Under the pieces are notes generated by a model. That model worked only from the letters and a program-made list of their open reading frames with translations. It was not told where the DNA came from and made no database searches. Shown here in pieces: positions 24,201-36,293 of a stretch of 64,000 bases of DNA. Source of the DNA: Lepidodermella squamata (Eukaryota > Gastrotricha); assembly GCA_047495785.1 (NCBI GenBank), contig JBLDXI010000031.1, positions 1,922,001 through 1,986,000 of the forward strand, given 5' to 3'. Position 1 is the first letter of the stretch; the number at the start of each line of letters is the position of its first letter. The position numbers and the translations under genes were made by a program.

Positions 24201-27200
24201 GACGCGTCGCGGCACCGTCTCGAACACGTCGGCTTCGGCGTCGTGCTCGACGAGAACAAGAAGAAGTTCAAGTCGCGGTCGGGCGACACGGTGAAGCTGG
24301 CGGAGCTGCTGGACGAGGGCCAGAAGCGCGCGCTCGACAAGCTGGTCGAGAAGGGCCGCGACAAGGAGTTGACGCGCGACGAGCTGGAGGCGGCGCGCGA
24401 TGCCGTCGCGTACGGCTGCATCAAGTACGCGGATCTGCGCACGTGCCGCACGTCGGACTACGTGTTCTCGTTCGACCGCATGCTCGACGACCGCGGCAAC
24501 ACGGCCGTGTACCTGCTCTACGCCTACACGCGCATCAGGCAAGTTCACACAATCATCTATAATCAATGTAATTGCGGGGCAATACGGCTCCGCATGGAAC
24601 ACGCCTTGAAATTGTTTGTTAAATCAACGCATTGCGAGTTGCGTAATTACGTACGAGCCAATTCATGAAATTGAACCTAAATCTGACGAATTTCATGGCT
24701 GCCGATTTGGCGTTGAATTTTCTCAATAGCCGTAGTATTATTATCGTATTCAAGCCCGGAGGCTTTATTCCGAGAGGGATTTCTGATCGATAGTGATAAA
24801 ATCGGCATTAAAATCTGCGGAGGGCACTCACATTGAAGGCGCTCAGCATGTTCACATGTTGTGTGCATTTCAATTTTCAATGCTATTTGGTATATTATTG
24901 TCTTTCGCGTTACTCTCAGCTACGCACTCTAGTTTTTTCATGGTTTCAAATATTTGCCAACCGTTTTGTTTTTCGATCTCGAATTTTCGATTTTGCTTGT
25001 TGAATCAATCCTTGTTGAGCATAGAGCTGTCTTATCTATGATAATTATTTTAAAGCTTCAAGAATGCCAGAAGTAGGCCAGTGTTCGAAAAACTGTGCGA
25101 TTGGCCGTCAATTTCGCAGTGTCAAGGTCGTTGATATGAAAGAGGTTAATGCCGACGGCGTGCGTTTATTGAATGCGTGGCCTGGCCTTGAATAAGCCCC
25201 GGCTGTGCTTCGATATTCCCGTTTCCTATATTAACAACGTACCATCTCATTTTTCCAATCATTTCTAGCTGTTGAGTGATAGGCGCGTTATATTTGTTTA
25301 TTTCTACTATCAAATTTATTCTCGTAGCTCTCGCAACAATTCAAGTTGCCCTTGTTGCCTCTTGGAGAAACTGGGTCACATGAGTATGAATTGGTTTCAA
25401 CTTCTAATGAAAGTTGCTCTACGCGGTGTGATACCTATATCGAATTGCTTACTACTTGGTTTTATTTTCGTCGCGAAGCTAATTGCGCGATGCGTATTCG
25501 ATGCGTCTCCCTTCACGCGAGTCCTCAAGCGCGAGAAGTGGCTGCGCATGCAATCATCACTTGAACGACGCTGTTATTTCTCATGCTAAATAGGTGCGAT
25601 GATCACCTGAGGCCTGAGGATACCTGCTGTGAACGGGGCAAAATAGCGCACGTCAGCCATGGGATTGTCTTATGAACCGTTACATTGCCTATTTCCAACA
25701 TTTCATTATCAATTATCAATTAGCTTATGTTTTTTTGATGCTCTCAGTATAGAGTGAGTTGTCTATATAGATAAACTTTTTCTTAAACGGACGATACTCG
25801 GCGACTCGTTATGACACTTATGCTGCTTGTTACATTTAATTCGGACTGATTGATGTTCTAAAGTGAACCAATTGCGGCGGGGTTCAAGTCCCATTTTCTG
25901 GGAATTTACAAAAGTATCAGGGTAAACTCGTGCGACTTGAGTCGGAACGAGAAAATGAAGGTCGTAAGCTCTCTGAACAAGGATGAGAGTGTCGGTGCTG
26001 ATGGTTTGTCCGACTTTTCACGTATTGCAAGTTCAGGATTTCAGCTGTGGCGGTTGCCAGGCGATCTCCTCATTCCGCCCATTTTTTTGTACCTGCTTGC
26101 CCTTGCTATGTCCCACACATTTTTGCGTGGATGAATACTTGGTCATTTTGATAGAGCTTAGCTGTTTAATTGACCGCATCTTTACATTTCCGCGCCGTTT
26201 GGCTTAAAATCTTGCCGAAAGGCAATGCAACGAAGCTTGGCGAATTGATGATTAAGTACTGATTCGAAAATTAGGATAAGACTAATAATTGCCTTAATTT
26301 GTTGTTTTAGTCGCCCACTTTGGACATGTCCGCTTGTCCGCAATTTAATTACATGTGTGTCATAACTCGCCAAAAATTTGGCTTTTTTTAGTTGCGAATA
26401 GGCCTGAGATATCTGAAAGCTGGTTTCTATTAGGCGGAATGCTCAACTTGGCATTTTCGACGTCGAATAGCTGCTGCCTGCGTCTGTGGGTAAATCGATC
26501 ATGCGAGTTAGAATCATCTCGAATTATCTCATGCATAACTTTATTACCCGTATCGTGTCCGCTGCGTCTTAATAAGTGATAGGTAATAATAATAATAATA
26601 ATGATAACTAAGAAATTGACCTGGAAAAAACGCCTTTGCGATTATTGCTGTCGCGTGACTTGTTGACTGCGCAGACACGCACACTCTTGATTGGAATTTT
26701 CGTTAAATTGTTTGCGCCACGGTCACAATCACTGGAGACATTTTGTCTCGACAAATTGCCAGCGACGTTGTAGCGTAATTGGAGGCACAAATAGAAAAAG
26801 AGTTTTAACCCGTGACAAAGCAATTAGGAAGTTCAAATTTGCAGTTTATCCAACAATTTCTTAGGAAAAGGAAATTCCGTAAAGGCGGGCACGGGGTGGG
26901 AAAGGATTCTGTGAGGCTTTAAAAGTTGATAACTCGTCTAGGATGCAGGATACTCGCCTGATGTGTGTGATTAGATTCATAAAAGATGTGTTTGAAAATG
27001 TCTTGAACTTCACTCGCCCTGAAATGAACATCGTCTAATTTTAGCTTTCTGTTCCTGCACTTGATATTGAGGTGCAACATTGGGAATTGAATTTCCGAAT
27101 GTAATAGTAAAAATGTGCACACACCATGTGAACATTGATTTCAAAAATCAGTTCTTGTCCAAAATCATTGCCACTTTGATGTTTCGATTGATTTTACTTG

Positions 27201-27630
27201 CAATAATGCGTTTCTACGGAATACCGTTTTGCTATAACTTGTGTGTTTCTGTTATGTTTTGGTCGACAGGTCGATCGCTCGGTTGGCGGGCGTGTCGCCG
27301 GCGCAGATTCGCGAGGCGGTGGCGTGTGGCGCGGCGACGGTGCCGGTTGAGCACGCGGCCGAGTGGCGGCTGGCGAAGACGGTCTCGCGATTCGGCGAAG
27401 TGGTGGCCCAGGCCACGGTGGACTTGTACGTGCACCCGCTGTGCGACCTGGCGTACGACATCGCGTGCGCCTTCACCGAGTTCTACGACCACTGCTACTG
27501 CGTGCGCAAGGACGAGAGCGGGCGCGTCGTCGACGTGAACATGGGCCGGCTCGCGCTCCTCGAAGTCACCGCCAACGTCCTGCAGACCATCTTCGACATT
27601 TTGGGCATGCGCACCGTGTCGCGCATGTAA
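18271..27630 (+). CDS. RARS1: Cytosolic arginyl-tRNA synthetase, 6 exons
   Basis: Exons 18271-18327, 19957-20320, 20865-21310, 22573-23010, 24165-24538 and 27270-27630 join to 679 codons (human 660). The enzyme charges tRNA-Arg with arginine. Residues 1 to about 70 form heptads ([30 protein letters not shown]) like the leucine zipper that places the long metazoan form in the multisynthetase complex. The class I catalytic core has HVGH at 220-223, [11 protein letters not shown], the KMSKS-equivalent [10 protein letters not shown] from 469, and [10 protein letters not shown]. The anticodon-binding domain follows SIARLAG and ends with [12 protein letters not shown]. The first exon is 19 codons, placed by splice phase and coiled-coil continuity, so it is the least certain. 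Intron 5 (24539-27269) starts with GC (CAG|GCAAGT). Confidence 0.95.
18480..18512. repeat. Near-perfect palindrome in ArgRS intron 1
   Basis: TTTATTTCTCAAA and TTTGAGAAATAAA are adjacent perfect 13-bp inverted arms with no loop, flanked by TGG and CCA with one extra A. The total is 33 bp. Origin unknown. Confidence 0.6.
23467..23521. repeat. Hairpin GATGAAGCCAG / CTGGCTTCATC in ArgRS intron 4
   Basis: Perfect 11-bp inverted repeat (23467-23477 and 23511-23521) around a 33-nt loop. It may be a small foldback element or a structured intronic RNA; nothing else identifies it. Confidence 0.5.
23942..24119. repeat. Imperfect direct repeat in ArgRS intron 4
   Basis: About 48 bp at 23942-23989 (CGTGTTTTTTGCC... 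then TAGCCTCATTTTTATT) recur with small indels at 24067-24119, just upstream of exon 5. The second copy supplies the region before the exon 5 splice acceptor, so it may be a local duplication of a polypyrimidine-rich segment. Confidence 0.5.
24539..27269 (+). other. GC-AG intron 5 of the ArgRS gene (2,731 bp)
   Basis: The exon 5 boundary reads CGC ATC AG|GCAAGT and the acceptor is GTCGACAG|GTCG. The phase joins to encode R-SIARLAG exactly as in the family, which fixes the boundary and leaves a GC donor. The interior is AT-rich with an AAT microsatellite near 26586-26604; I see no nested gene. Confidence 0.85.
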
Positions 27631-29309
27631 TGAATCACACACGAACGCACGAACGAGTACGAGTATCGATAAGACTTGCGGTAACACAGCCTATACCTAT
27701 AATAATAATAAGTATATCAATTATTCTGGTTTATCATCTGGTTTATAAATTGGGCCCGCATCTGATCGAAATAGCCGTGTGTGTGCAAGATCTTTAATGA
27801 GCAAGGATTGCTTATTTGCCTATTTTCATTCCTTGACTATTGAAATGGCCCGCACCAAAAAGTGGTTATTTACGGTGGTGCCTTGAAGGGTCTAAAATGG
27901 GCTTGCCATTCAGTTTCCTCAATTGTGCATATGCAATCGGTGATTGGTTTTGGGCCTGGCCCTCCTCGCTCTCTGGTGCTTTCGACCCTTGCCCCCACCG
28001 GCTGGTGTTGTTTTTGTTGTGCTCGCAATAAGTATTGAGAAAAACATGAAAGCTCATATCGATCGACCAGGAAAAAAAGCAATAAAAGTCGAGCGCTTTT
28101 GAATATAATCGATGGCTCATTTCAATTTTGGACCTGTTTTTTTTGTGGGCACAGGTGCGAACTGACTTATTGCTTTGACCTCTCCCCCTCATTTTTTAGT
28201 AGCGTGTATGTGGCTTATCGCGGTTACTGCTGCTGCGGGTGGTAGGCGGATATTATGATGTATTGTTGTTGTCGCTGGTGGTGATAACTAAGTAGTGGTG
28301 ATAAGATAACACGGGCGCGCGCAATAATAGCCGCGGTTGTCGCCTGCTTTTTCCAAGCCCATGCATGTGCGACGTACAACATATATACAACTAGTAGCGC
28401 GACCGCAGCATTTGACACATGATGTATGTGACACATACGGGTTGTATTACTATACATGAGACATGCATGCTACGTCTGTGTGTCGCAGGTACAAAACTGC
28501 AAAAATCTATGCTGCGAAATTATTGATTGGTTAGTAGTGCATCGATTCCGTGTCTCGTTTGCTTGACAGCTAGCAGCTACCTGCTAGTCGTATAGCTAGT
28601 AGTAGACATATAGTAGACATTAGACATATAGTAGACATATAGATGGATGGATAGGTGGATGACACCTTGCCAGCAGATGTGATGACTCACTGCGCGTAGT
28701 AGTAGAGTTCACACGTGATAGTGATTTGTGACTACTACTACTACTACTAGCAAAAGCTCAAAGCTGCTAAGCGCTTAACTGTCGTCGTCGTCGTCGTCGG
28801 CGACTATATTGCCACTTGTACTACTAGTACTACCGCTGGTAAGTGAACTGCATGTTGTACTACCTGGGCGGGTGGCAGCAGTGGCGGCGGCGCACGGGAA
28901 ATTGCCATCGTGTCGTCTCGCGCACGCACGATGCGCGCGCTCGGGATTTGACAGCTAGATAGTCGAAGTGAGCATTCATATCGAGTTGCATCATCATCGT
29001 TATTGTCCATGCATGCATGCATCTATCTATCTTCGATCTCCGCCTCGTTGCTCCTCATCTGCCATCTGATACACGGGGAGACATGACGAGACGCTGATGA
29101 TGATGGTGGATTCATGGATTTCGCATCATGAAATCACTGACCGTCTTTTTTTCTGGCTGTCTTTTCACAACTTTTTTTTACCTTATAAGTATTCTGCTAT
29201 AATGTATTATTACCTTCCAACAACGTAGGGCTTGTTATTTTGTTTTATTGTTATTATCAATTATCAATTATCAATTGCTGGCTGACTGGCATCGTCGTCA
29301 ACATCATCG
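27631..29309. other. Spacer between ArgRS and the nuclear receptor, microsatellite-rich
   Basis: No conserved coding frame. It contains AGTAGACATAT-type repeats (28605-28645), CTACTACTA (28732-28748), GTCGTC (28782-28799), ATGCATGCATGC (29009-29022) and ATCATC/CAATTAT runs. The last few hundred bases presumably hold the receptor promoter and may hold an undetected 5' exon. Confidence 0.5.
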
Positions 29310-31216
29310 ATGTCGTCGTCATTTCAGCTGATGCAGCAGCAGCAGCAGCAAATGCTACAACAGCAACAACAACAGCTGCAACAGCAGTCGATGGACGGTG
29401 GCAGCAGTAGTCTTGTTATTAACCCTCATCATCAGTTTTTAAACCATCAAAACCAGTTGCAACAACAACAACAGTTACAGCAGCAGCCGTCAGCTTTCAC
29501 GTTTACTAACGCGCCTGTTGTCAATCCGCAAAGCAACAAAAAACGAACATGCGAGGTGAGCAGTTGATTTTATCCATTTTGCATTTCCAAGTTGCATATT
29601 ATCGTAAATATCTACTTGGTTTAGGTATGCGGCCAGACTGATCGCCGGCCGACAAACAGCTTCCTGCAAAATATCACCACGTGCGAAGCCTGCAAGGTAT
29701 ACACATACATACACTTTACATCATAAATTCACTTGATTTTTAACAACGCAAAAAGATAGCGAAAGCTCCGCATTTGTACGACATTTTCACGAGTAGATGG
29801 TATCATTTATTAAGCATCAATATCCGAAATTGATTTTTCAAAGCGTATTGCTCTGTATTTTTGGTTGGGGTTATCATTTGTTGTTGATCTCTTCAATCGG
29901 ATGCAATCGGCTGAAATTTACCGAATAGTCAGTGACTTTTAGTGACTGCGATTGTATGCCGTTGATCTGGTCACGTATTTTGCTCAAGCTCGCACATCCC
30001 AGTCCTAGTTTGAAAATAGCTCGCAACATCTGCATTTGTGCAAGGAAACAATCGCTGTCATTGCCATGCCGCCTCTGCTGCTGCTTCTCAACTACTCGAC
30101 AGTTGTTTGACATTTGTTGTAGACAAAGCTTGAAGATGCGCCTCACTGCACTGTGTTAGGGCAACATGACGAACATCATCTAAATGGCGCGTTTCGATGT
30201 CCTGGATAATTTCGTGATAGAAATACGTACCTAGAGGTACATTATTGACTCGAGATGTCGTCGTCGTGTTCATGAAAGGGTACACTTTCGAGGTTATGCA
30301 GCAATTAGCAGCAATTAATCAAGCAAGTCGATTGACTTGGTTTCAAACCTGTCCGCTTTAATAGTCATGTTATTTGCGATTTGCGATGGAGAAAGCGCGC
30401 GGCGACACTTTTAAAGGCGTCGTTTTCGATCGATCAGACTTTGTTGAAAGAAGTTGATTTAAATTGCGGGGTGAAATTGTTATATGACATTGTTGAATTG
30501 GCTTATTTTATTTGATTGTGTAGAAATTTCTGGAGCGATGCCAGAAGCACAACAAGATAAAGCTGCGGTGCAAGAACGGCGGGCGGCGCGGCGTGGTGTG
30601 CGACCTGATGACGGACCGGCCGTGCCCGAAGTGCCGCCTCGACAAGGCGATCGCGCTCGTGTCGCAGAAGCGCGGCATCGAAGCGCCGGCGGCCGCGTCT
30701 TCTCTCCTCAACGGCAACGCCAATGCCAACAACATGAACAGCGTCATGAATGGCGCCTCGACCAACAACAACAACAACAATGGTAGCAGTAGTATTGGCG
30801 GAGGAGGAGGAGGAGGAGCGTTGCACCTGGGCGCGTCGAATGGCGGTGGTGGCGAGTCGACGATGATGATGATCGACTATCATAATCATAATCAACTACA
30901 GCAGCAAGCACTCGCTAGTAGTAATAGCAATGGGGGGCTGGTGCAGCCTGGCAATAGCAGCAGCAGCCACATGGACGGTGGTGGGAGTGCCGCCGCGCAG
31001 CATCACGCGAGTCGAACAACGGAGCTGGCGGCCTACTTCCAGAAGTGCTCGGAGACGGACACGATCGAGACGGTGAAGAAGCTGCAGTTGAAGGTGCAGC
31101 TGCTGAAATACTTGAAAAAGTCACCAGCTGACAAGTCTCAGCAGTCGCAGCAGCCGCAGCAGGCATCGCCTGTTGCCATTACCGAACTCGTTGAATCGCC
31201 GCAAAATTCCCAACAA

Positions 31217-31248
<32 letters not shown>

Positions 31249-34200
31249 AATGTTGGTTCAACCGCCGGTGTCGCAGTCGCAGTCAGTGCACTCGCCTGGT
31301 GGTGGTTTCGTAACGAGCGGTGGCCAGTTTGGCGTTGCCGTGCCATCGCCATCATCCGCCGCTGCTGCCGCTGACTATCAGCAGCACTCGCCTGGTTTCA
31401 TCGCCGCCACCAGCAACCACCACCACCATCTCCAACACCAACAGCAGCTCCAGCACCAGCACCACCCTCTACTACATAGCAACAACGGCAACGGCAACGG
31501 CGGCAGTTACGCCTCGTCTTGTGCCATGGAACTTGCTGCGCCGCAGTCTTCTTCGCTGCTTTCTTCGCCGTTGTATCAGCAACAACAACAACTGCAACAC
31601 CACAACCCCCATCAACACCATCACCAACAGCAACAGCAACAGCAACAAGGCCAAGGTGAGCACAATCCAACACTTTTCGTGTGCAGCACGAATCACAGAT
31701 TCAGTCATTTTGAACGGGTTTAGTATATGTACCCACGAGTCCAAACCCCACAGTTAAACATGACAAGAGAAGAGGCATTGTCGACATTTTCAGCTTTCGA
31801 ATAATATTAACCCATAGCTAAGTTTGTCTGCTTCAGACTTGGCGCACGCTAGCGCCAAATGGTGGCTCAAAGCGACGAAAACTGCTACAAAATGGCATTT
31901 CACTATACGATTGGCCGCATGCTACCAAATTCGCACTTTTTCTTGAGAAAATTCGCTTCCAGAAATAAGGAATGAATTCGCTTCCAGGAAGTTGATTTAT
32001 TGTAAATCCCAAATCGGGTCGGGCGATTTCAGGGATTTTTCATGGGTCTTCTAGCGGTCTTGAAGGGGCATGTTTAGTCGTTGAACTTGCAAGGACGATT
32101 TGTGACTAGAAATGCTCACGTAACAGTAACGGCGGACGAACTCCACCAAAAGTCATCGAAATGAATCTATATTCGATTGAAACTTTTTTACTTGAATGAC
32201 AAAAGTGATAGCAGATAATGTGAGTGTCGATTTTCCGACCAATTCATTCTTCATTATCTGCTGAAAAAGTCGAGGTAGAATCGGGTAGAAAAGTTGGGCA
32301 ATCCCTGCCATGGACGAGGCTTTGACATCTTTTTGCTATACGTGATTCATTGTTTTTTGTTTCTGTTTTGTACCTATATAGGTTATTACGGCGGGTATTA
32401 CGACGAAGAGTCGTCGTCTCAACATCAACAACACCAGCAGCTACAATCTACGTCTACATCGTCATTTGCAGCTGCTACGAGTAGTAGCAGTAGCAGGCCA
32501 TCGCAACAGCAATGGCAATTGGCTCAGTACCACCAGCAACAGCAGCTACAGCAACCGCATGCGAATCATCAACAGGTGGTTGCAGCGTTAGCAGCTGCCT
32601 CGTCGTCAGCGTCGGGCGTGCCGTTGTCGCCGACAGTGTACGACAACGTGCGCAATGAAATGATCCTCGGGCAGATTATGCGCGCCGACCAGGAACTGAC
32701 GGCGAAAAAGTACCGCTGCGACGCGAAATACCTGGAGCAGCGCGGCATCCCGGACGGCGAGTGCGAGTTCTGGAAACTGGTGTCGTGGTGCATCACGGAC
32801 ATTGCGCTGGCGAACCTGCCGTTCGCGACGCAGCTGGCCGGGCAGCTGCACGGCATCTCGCACGTCGACATGTGCCGCCTCGTCGAGAACTCGTACGCGC
32901 TCATGTTCTACGCGCAGACGGGCCTGCCGAAGCGCCTCGACGTCGTCACCGCCTTCTCGCAGCTCTTCACCAAAATGCGCCATGCCTGGAAAGAAATCGA
33001 CGTGAGTGCTTTTTCTTGACAACTACACTCAGTAGTAGTAGTAGTAGTAGTAGTTTGCTCATAATATGAGCTGAGCCAACTATCAACTACTTGAACAACT
33101 GAAATTATCAATCATCTCACATACCCGATGAGCGTTGAGTGCGTCTCGAATACTCCACAAGACTTTAAACTAGGACAACTTCATAAATACGGCTTATAGA
33201 TCGGGAGCACATTGCCATATCGCCATTAACATCGTTTTTTTTCTATAAATACCCTAGCAGTTTTAATCAGTCGAATGAATATTAGGTTTCAGTTTATCAT
33301 TATAAGTCTAATTTTAAGAACTTTTCCATTATCTTACTTTGAAGCTGTAATCTCGAATCGTCGGCCACAGAGATAATTAGTCAGTCTGAAAATCCTTTAG
33401 TTGTTCGCGTTTGGGAGCATGTAATTAATCTTTCATTGCTGGCGTGGCATTCGAAACTTTCGAAAAGTACCCACAATATTTGCCCAGAGGATCGTTAAGA
33501 CCGAAAGGCCAAGTGTGTTGACGAGGTTTTTTACTACATTTGCCTTCATAAATAAGGCGGCGATATAGCCAGGGGTCATTTTGGGACTTGGCACTGCATC
33601 ATTTCAAGGGCTGCTCGAATTAGGCTTCAAAAACGGCAGAAATTCGAGCCAAGTTGTAGCATGGCCTAAATAATTTAATTATTTGAAGAAATATACCTAT
33701 ATGAAATGTTGTTTGATGTGTGTAGATGCTGATGGAGCACACGCGTGAAATCGTGACGGCGATCCGCGAGTGGAAGCCGTCGTCGACCGAGTTCGCCTTC
33801 CTGCTCGCCATGATCTTCTGCACGTCGGTGCCTCGCAGCAGTGAGTTTTCTATTCTCTAGTTGACGATTCTATATCTATCGATTCTTCTATCCATTATAG
33901 ACTTCATGTACCCGACGACGGTGACGCAGCTGGAGCAGCTGACGCAGATGGTGATGGCGGCGGCGCAGGCGCACCTGTGCAAGACGCACGGCGAGTCGGT
34001 GGCGCCGATCCGCTTCCAGCAGCTGCAGTGCATCATCGCGGCGGTGGGCAAGCAGCGCGACGCCCGCCGCTTCGCCCTGCGCCGCTTCTACGAGCGCCGG
34101 CCCCGCCTCGCCACCGAGACCGTGCACCCGGTCATCGAGCTCGTGTGCCGCCAGTTCCGCACCTCGTGGCACGTCGATTACACGGCCGTGTCCATGCCGT

Positions 34201-34277
34201 GCTACCCGCCGCCCATCAACTACGAGCTGCGCCGCGGCGTCGACGAGTTCACCGATGTCATCATGTCCAGTTATTGA
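29310..34277 (+). CDS. Divergent nuclear receptor, 6 exons
   Basis: Exons 29310-29555, 29625-29696, 30524-31655, 32382-33001, 33726-33840 and 33901-34277 join to 853 codons. After a polyGln N-terminus, a C4 zinc module begins with CEVC (residues 82-85), then CEACKKFLERC. The spacing is C-x2-C-x17-C-x2-C-x16-C-x9-C-x7-C-x2-C, against the usual C-x2-C-x13-C-x2-C-x15-C-x5-C-x9-C-x2-C. The P-box is CEACKKFL rather than CEGCKGFF. A long Gln/Ser/His/Asn hinge follows. The C-terminal ~300 residues look like a ligand-binding domain: helix 3-5-like LVSWCITDIALANLPF, helix 8-like EFAFLLAMIFCTSVPR, and RFQQLQCIIAAVGKQRD matching helix 10. No clear AF-2 core ends the protein (DEFTDVIMSSY). The true start could lie in an upstream exon, because TTTCAG precedes CTGATGCAG. 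The subfamily is not assignable by eye. Confidence 0.75.
33029..33053. repeat. (TAG)n microsatellite in nuclear receptor intron 4
   Basis: About eight AGT/TAG units starting shortly after the exon 4 donor site. Similar TAG runs occur at 34426-34445 and 35382-35400. Confidence 0.8.
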
Positions 34278-36293
34278 AAATACCTAACATAAAATAACAA
34301 AACATGAAACATAACAAAAAAAACTGATGATAACTGATTTTTTAATAGCGTTTTTGATGTTTATTTCTATGATACATTGTACAAGTCTATGCGAGCAGGT
34401 TACTTATTCGCCGATGATAGCCGAAAGTAGTAGTAGTAGTAGTGGTAGCCGTAAGAGGATTGATTTTTTACTGCCCTGGATCCATCTATACCTAACATGA
34501 TTTGATTGATTGATTGATTCAGGGTCGTAGTCTTTGTTTTTTGTCTCTCTCTCTCCCTCTCTCTCTCTCTCTCCATTTTTTGGTGATAGCTTCATTATAC
34601 ATACTTATATACTTATATACGCGCACACACACACGCACACAAACTTACAAAAAAACACGGGTTATTTCTACTACTGCTACTACTGCTGCTGCTGCTGATG
34701 TTACTATAATATTTTTCAACTCTCAGAGCGAGTGATTTTTTCAATTGATTTTTTTGAATTGCATTTGATTCCCTCAACAAATAGATAATGTTGATGGCGG
34801 TCGGTGATGATTGTGATTGATGGATGGCCAATTCTGTATATATTTACGCGATCATGGTGTATAATAATGTGACCCTCGGCGGCATACTTCTATCATATCA
34901 TTCTTATTATCATTATTACTATTACTGTTATTATGGTTTTTCATTAACAAAACTCTTGGTAATAAATCCAATTATAAAAATGCTGAAAATAAAAATGAGA
35001 AATAAAGTCACACGCGACGCGTCCTCCTTCACCGGGATTTTTCGACGCGCCAGCTGGGATTATACGGTGTCTCACACACACAGGAGATCGATCATCGACG
35101 CGCACAATATTATGTAGGTCTCTCGCTCGGTCCTAGGTCCAGACACTCCGATAATAGGTAGTAGGTAGTAGTGGTGAAAAAAAGATGCCGCCGATAGTAC
35201 GATAGTGTCTGTGATTTCAGCGTCGCGTGACGGTGGGTACTGCGCAGCCCAGCCGCTGCTTCATTAGGCGCGGTGGGGCACGGGCGCACCTGAGCACGTG
35301 GTGTGATTCGATTTTGGCGTGACTCGCCTATTTATCGCCTCATTGTCCTACTGCACGCAGATTACACTTTTTTAACACTAGATAGTAGTAGTAGTAGTAG
35401 CCGCCGCCGCTGCCGCAGCAGCAGCAGAGAGTGTCCTCGCCGATCCAATGATTCGGATGCGCTGCGTCAACTCTTCGAGTGCCGCTCACCCCTCGCCGTC
35501 CCAGTATTCGCCGTCGTCGTCGTCGTCGTAAACAGCGATTATTTACCGTTCCAACCCACACACCCACATATATGTACATGCAGTATCGCTTTGACACAGT
35601 TGTGAATGATATTTGCGCGCCCTGAACGTGTAATTTTCCAATCAGTATGCGACCAAGGCAATAGTCGATCAGTCAGTCATCGCTGGGCAACAAGCAACGG
35701 GCCCACATCTTCTTCGTCATCGGCAGCTGGGCGCCCACTCGCACTCGCTCTGCGATAATGCAATTGGCGCCGCGATGAATGCGCGTTGGCGCCCGCAGTA
35801 AACGCGCGCCCGCAAATGACTCATCCCATGCGGTTATATTCGGTACTGCCTCTTGCTTCCTCCCCCCATCAATAACTGCCGGCTATTTGCAGTCACCAAC
35901 CATCGTGCGGTTTTTTCGCGCCGCCTTAGTACGCTAACTTTTTATTCGCAGCGGTCAATCATCGACTACTGCACCGCAGTACTACGCCAATTTATACATC
36001 GTAGCGCAGCGCAAGTGGTCCATTTTTCATAGCGCAGACGGCTGGGTAATTGCCAGAGAACCCCACCCGCTGCGTGAATCAAAAATGCGCTTATCGTGGG
36101 CCCCGATTTATCCCGGTTTGGAGATGGACTTTTTGCACACTTAGCACTATGATGCGGAATTTCACACCTGAATGGACGGTGCTCTCGTTTTTTAAATCAA
36201 GTTTGTCTTTCCTTTTTAGCACCTTTTTTAGGAAGTCTTTGAAAGCTGGCGGAAATATCTTCATTGGGATAGTGCGAGCGCGCGTCTTAGATA
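34278..36293. other. Spacer between the nuclear receptor and the amine receptor
   Basis: Receptor 3' flank, then promoter and 5' UTR of the GPCR gene. It holds a (TC)n tract at about 34543-34574, (TAG)n at 34426-34445 and 35382-35400 followed by GCC/GCAG runs, ACACAC at 34625-34640, and an AGGTAGTAGGTAGTAG block near 35155-35170. No credible coding frame. Confidence 0.5.
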
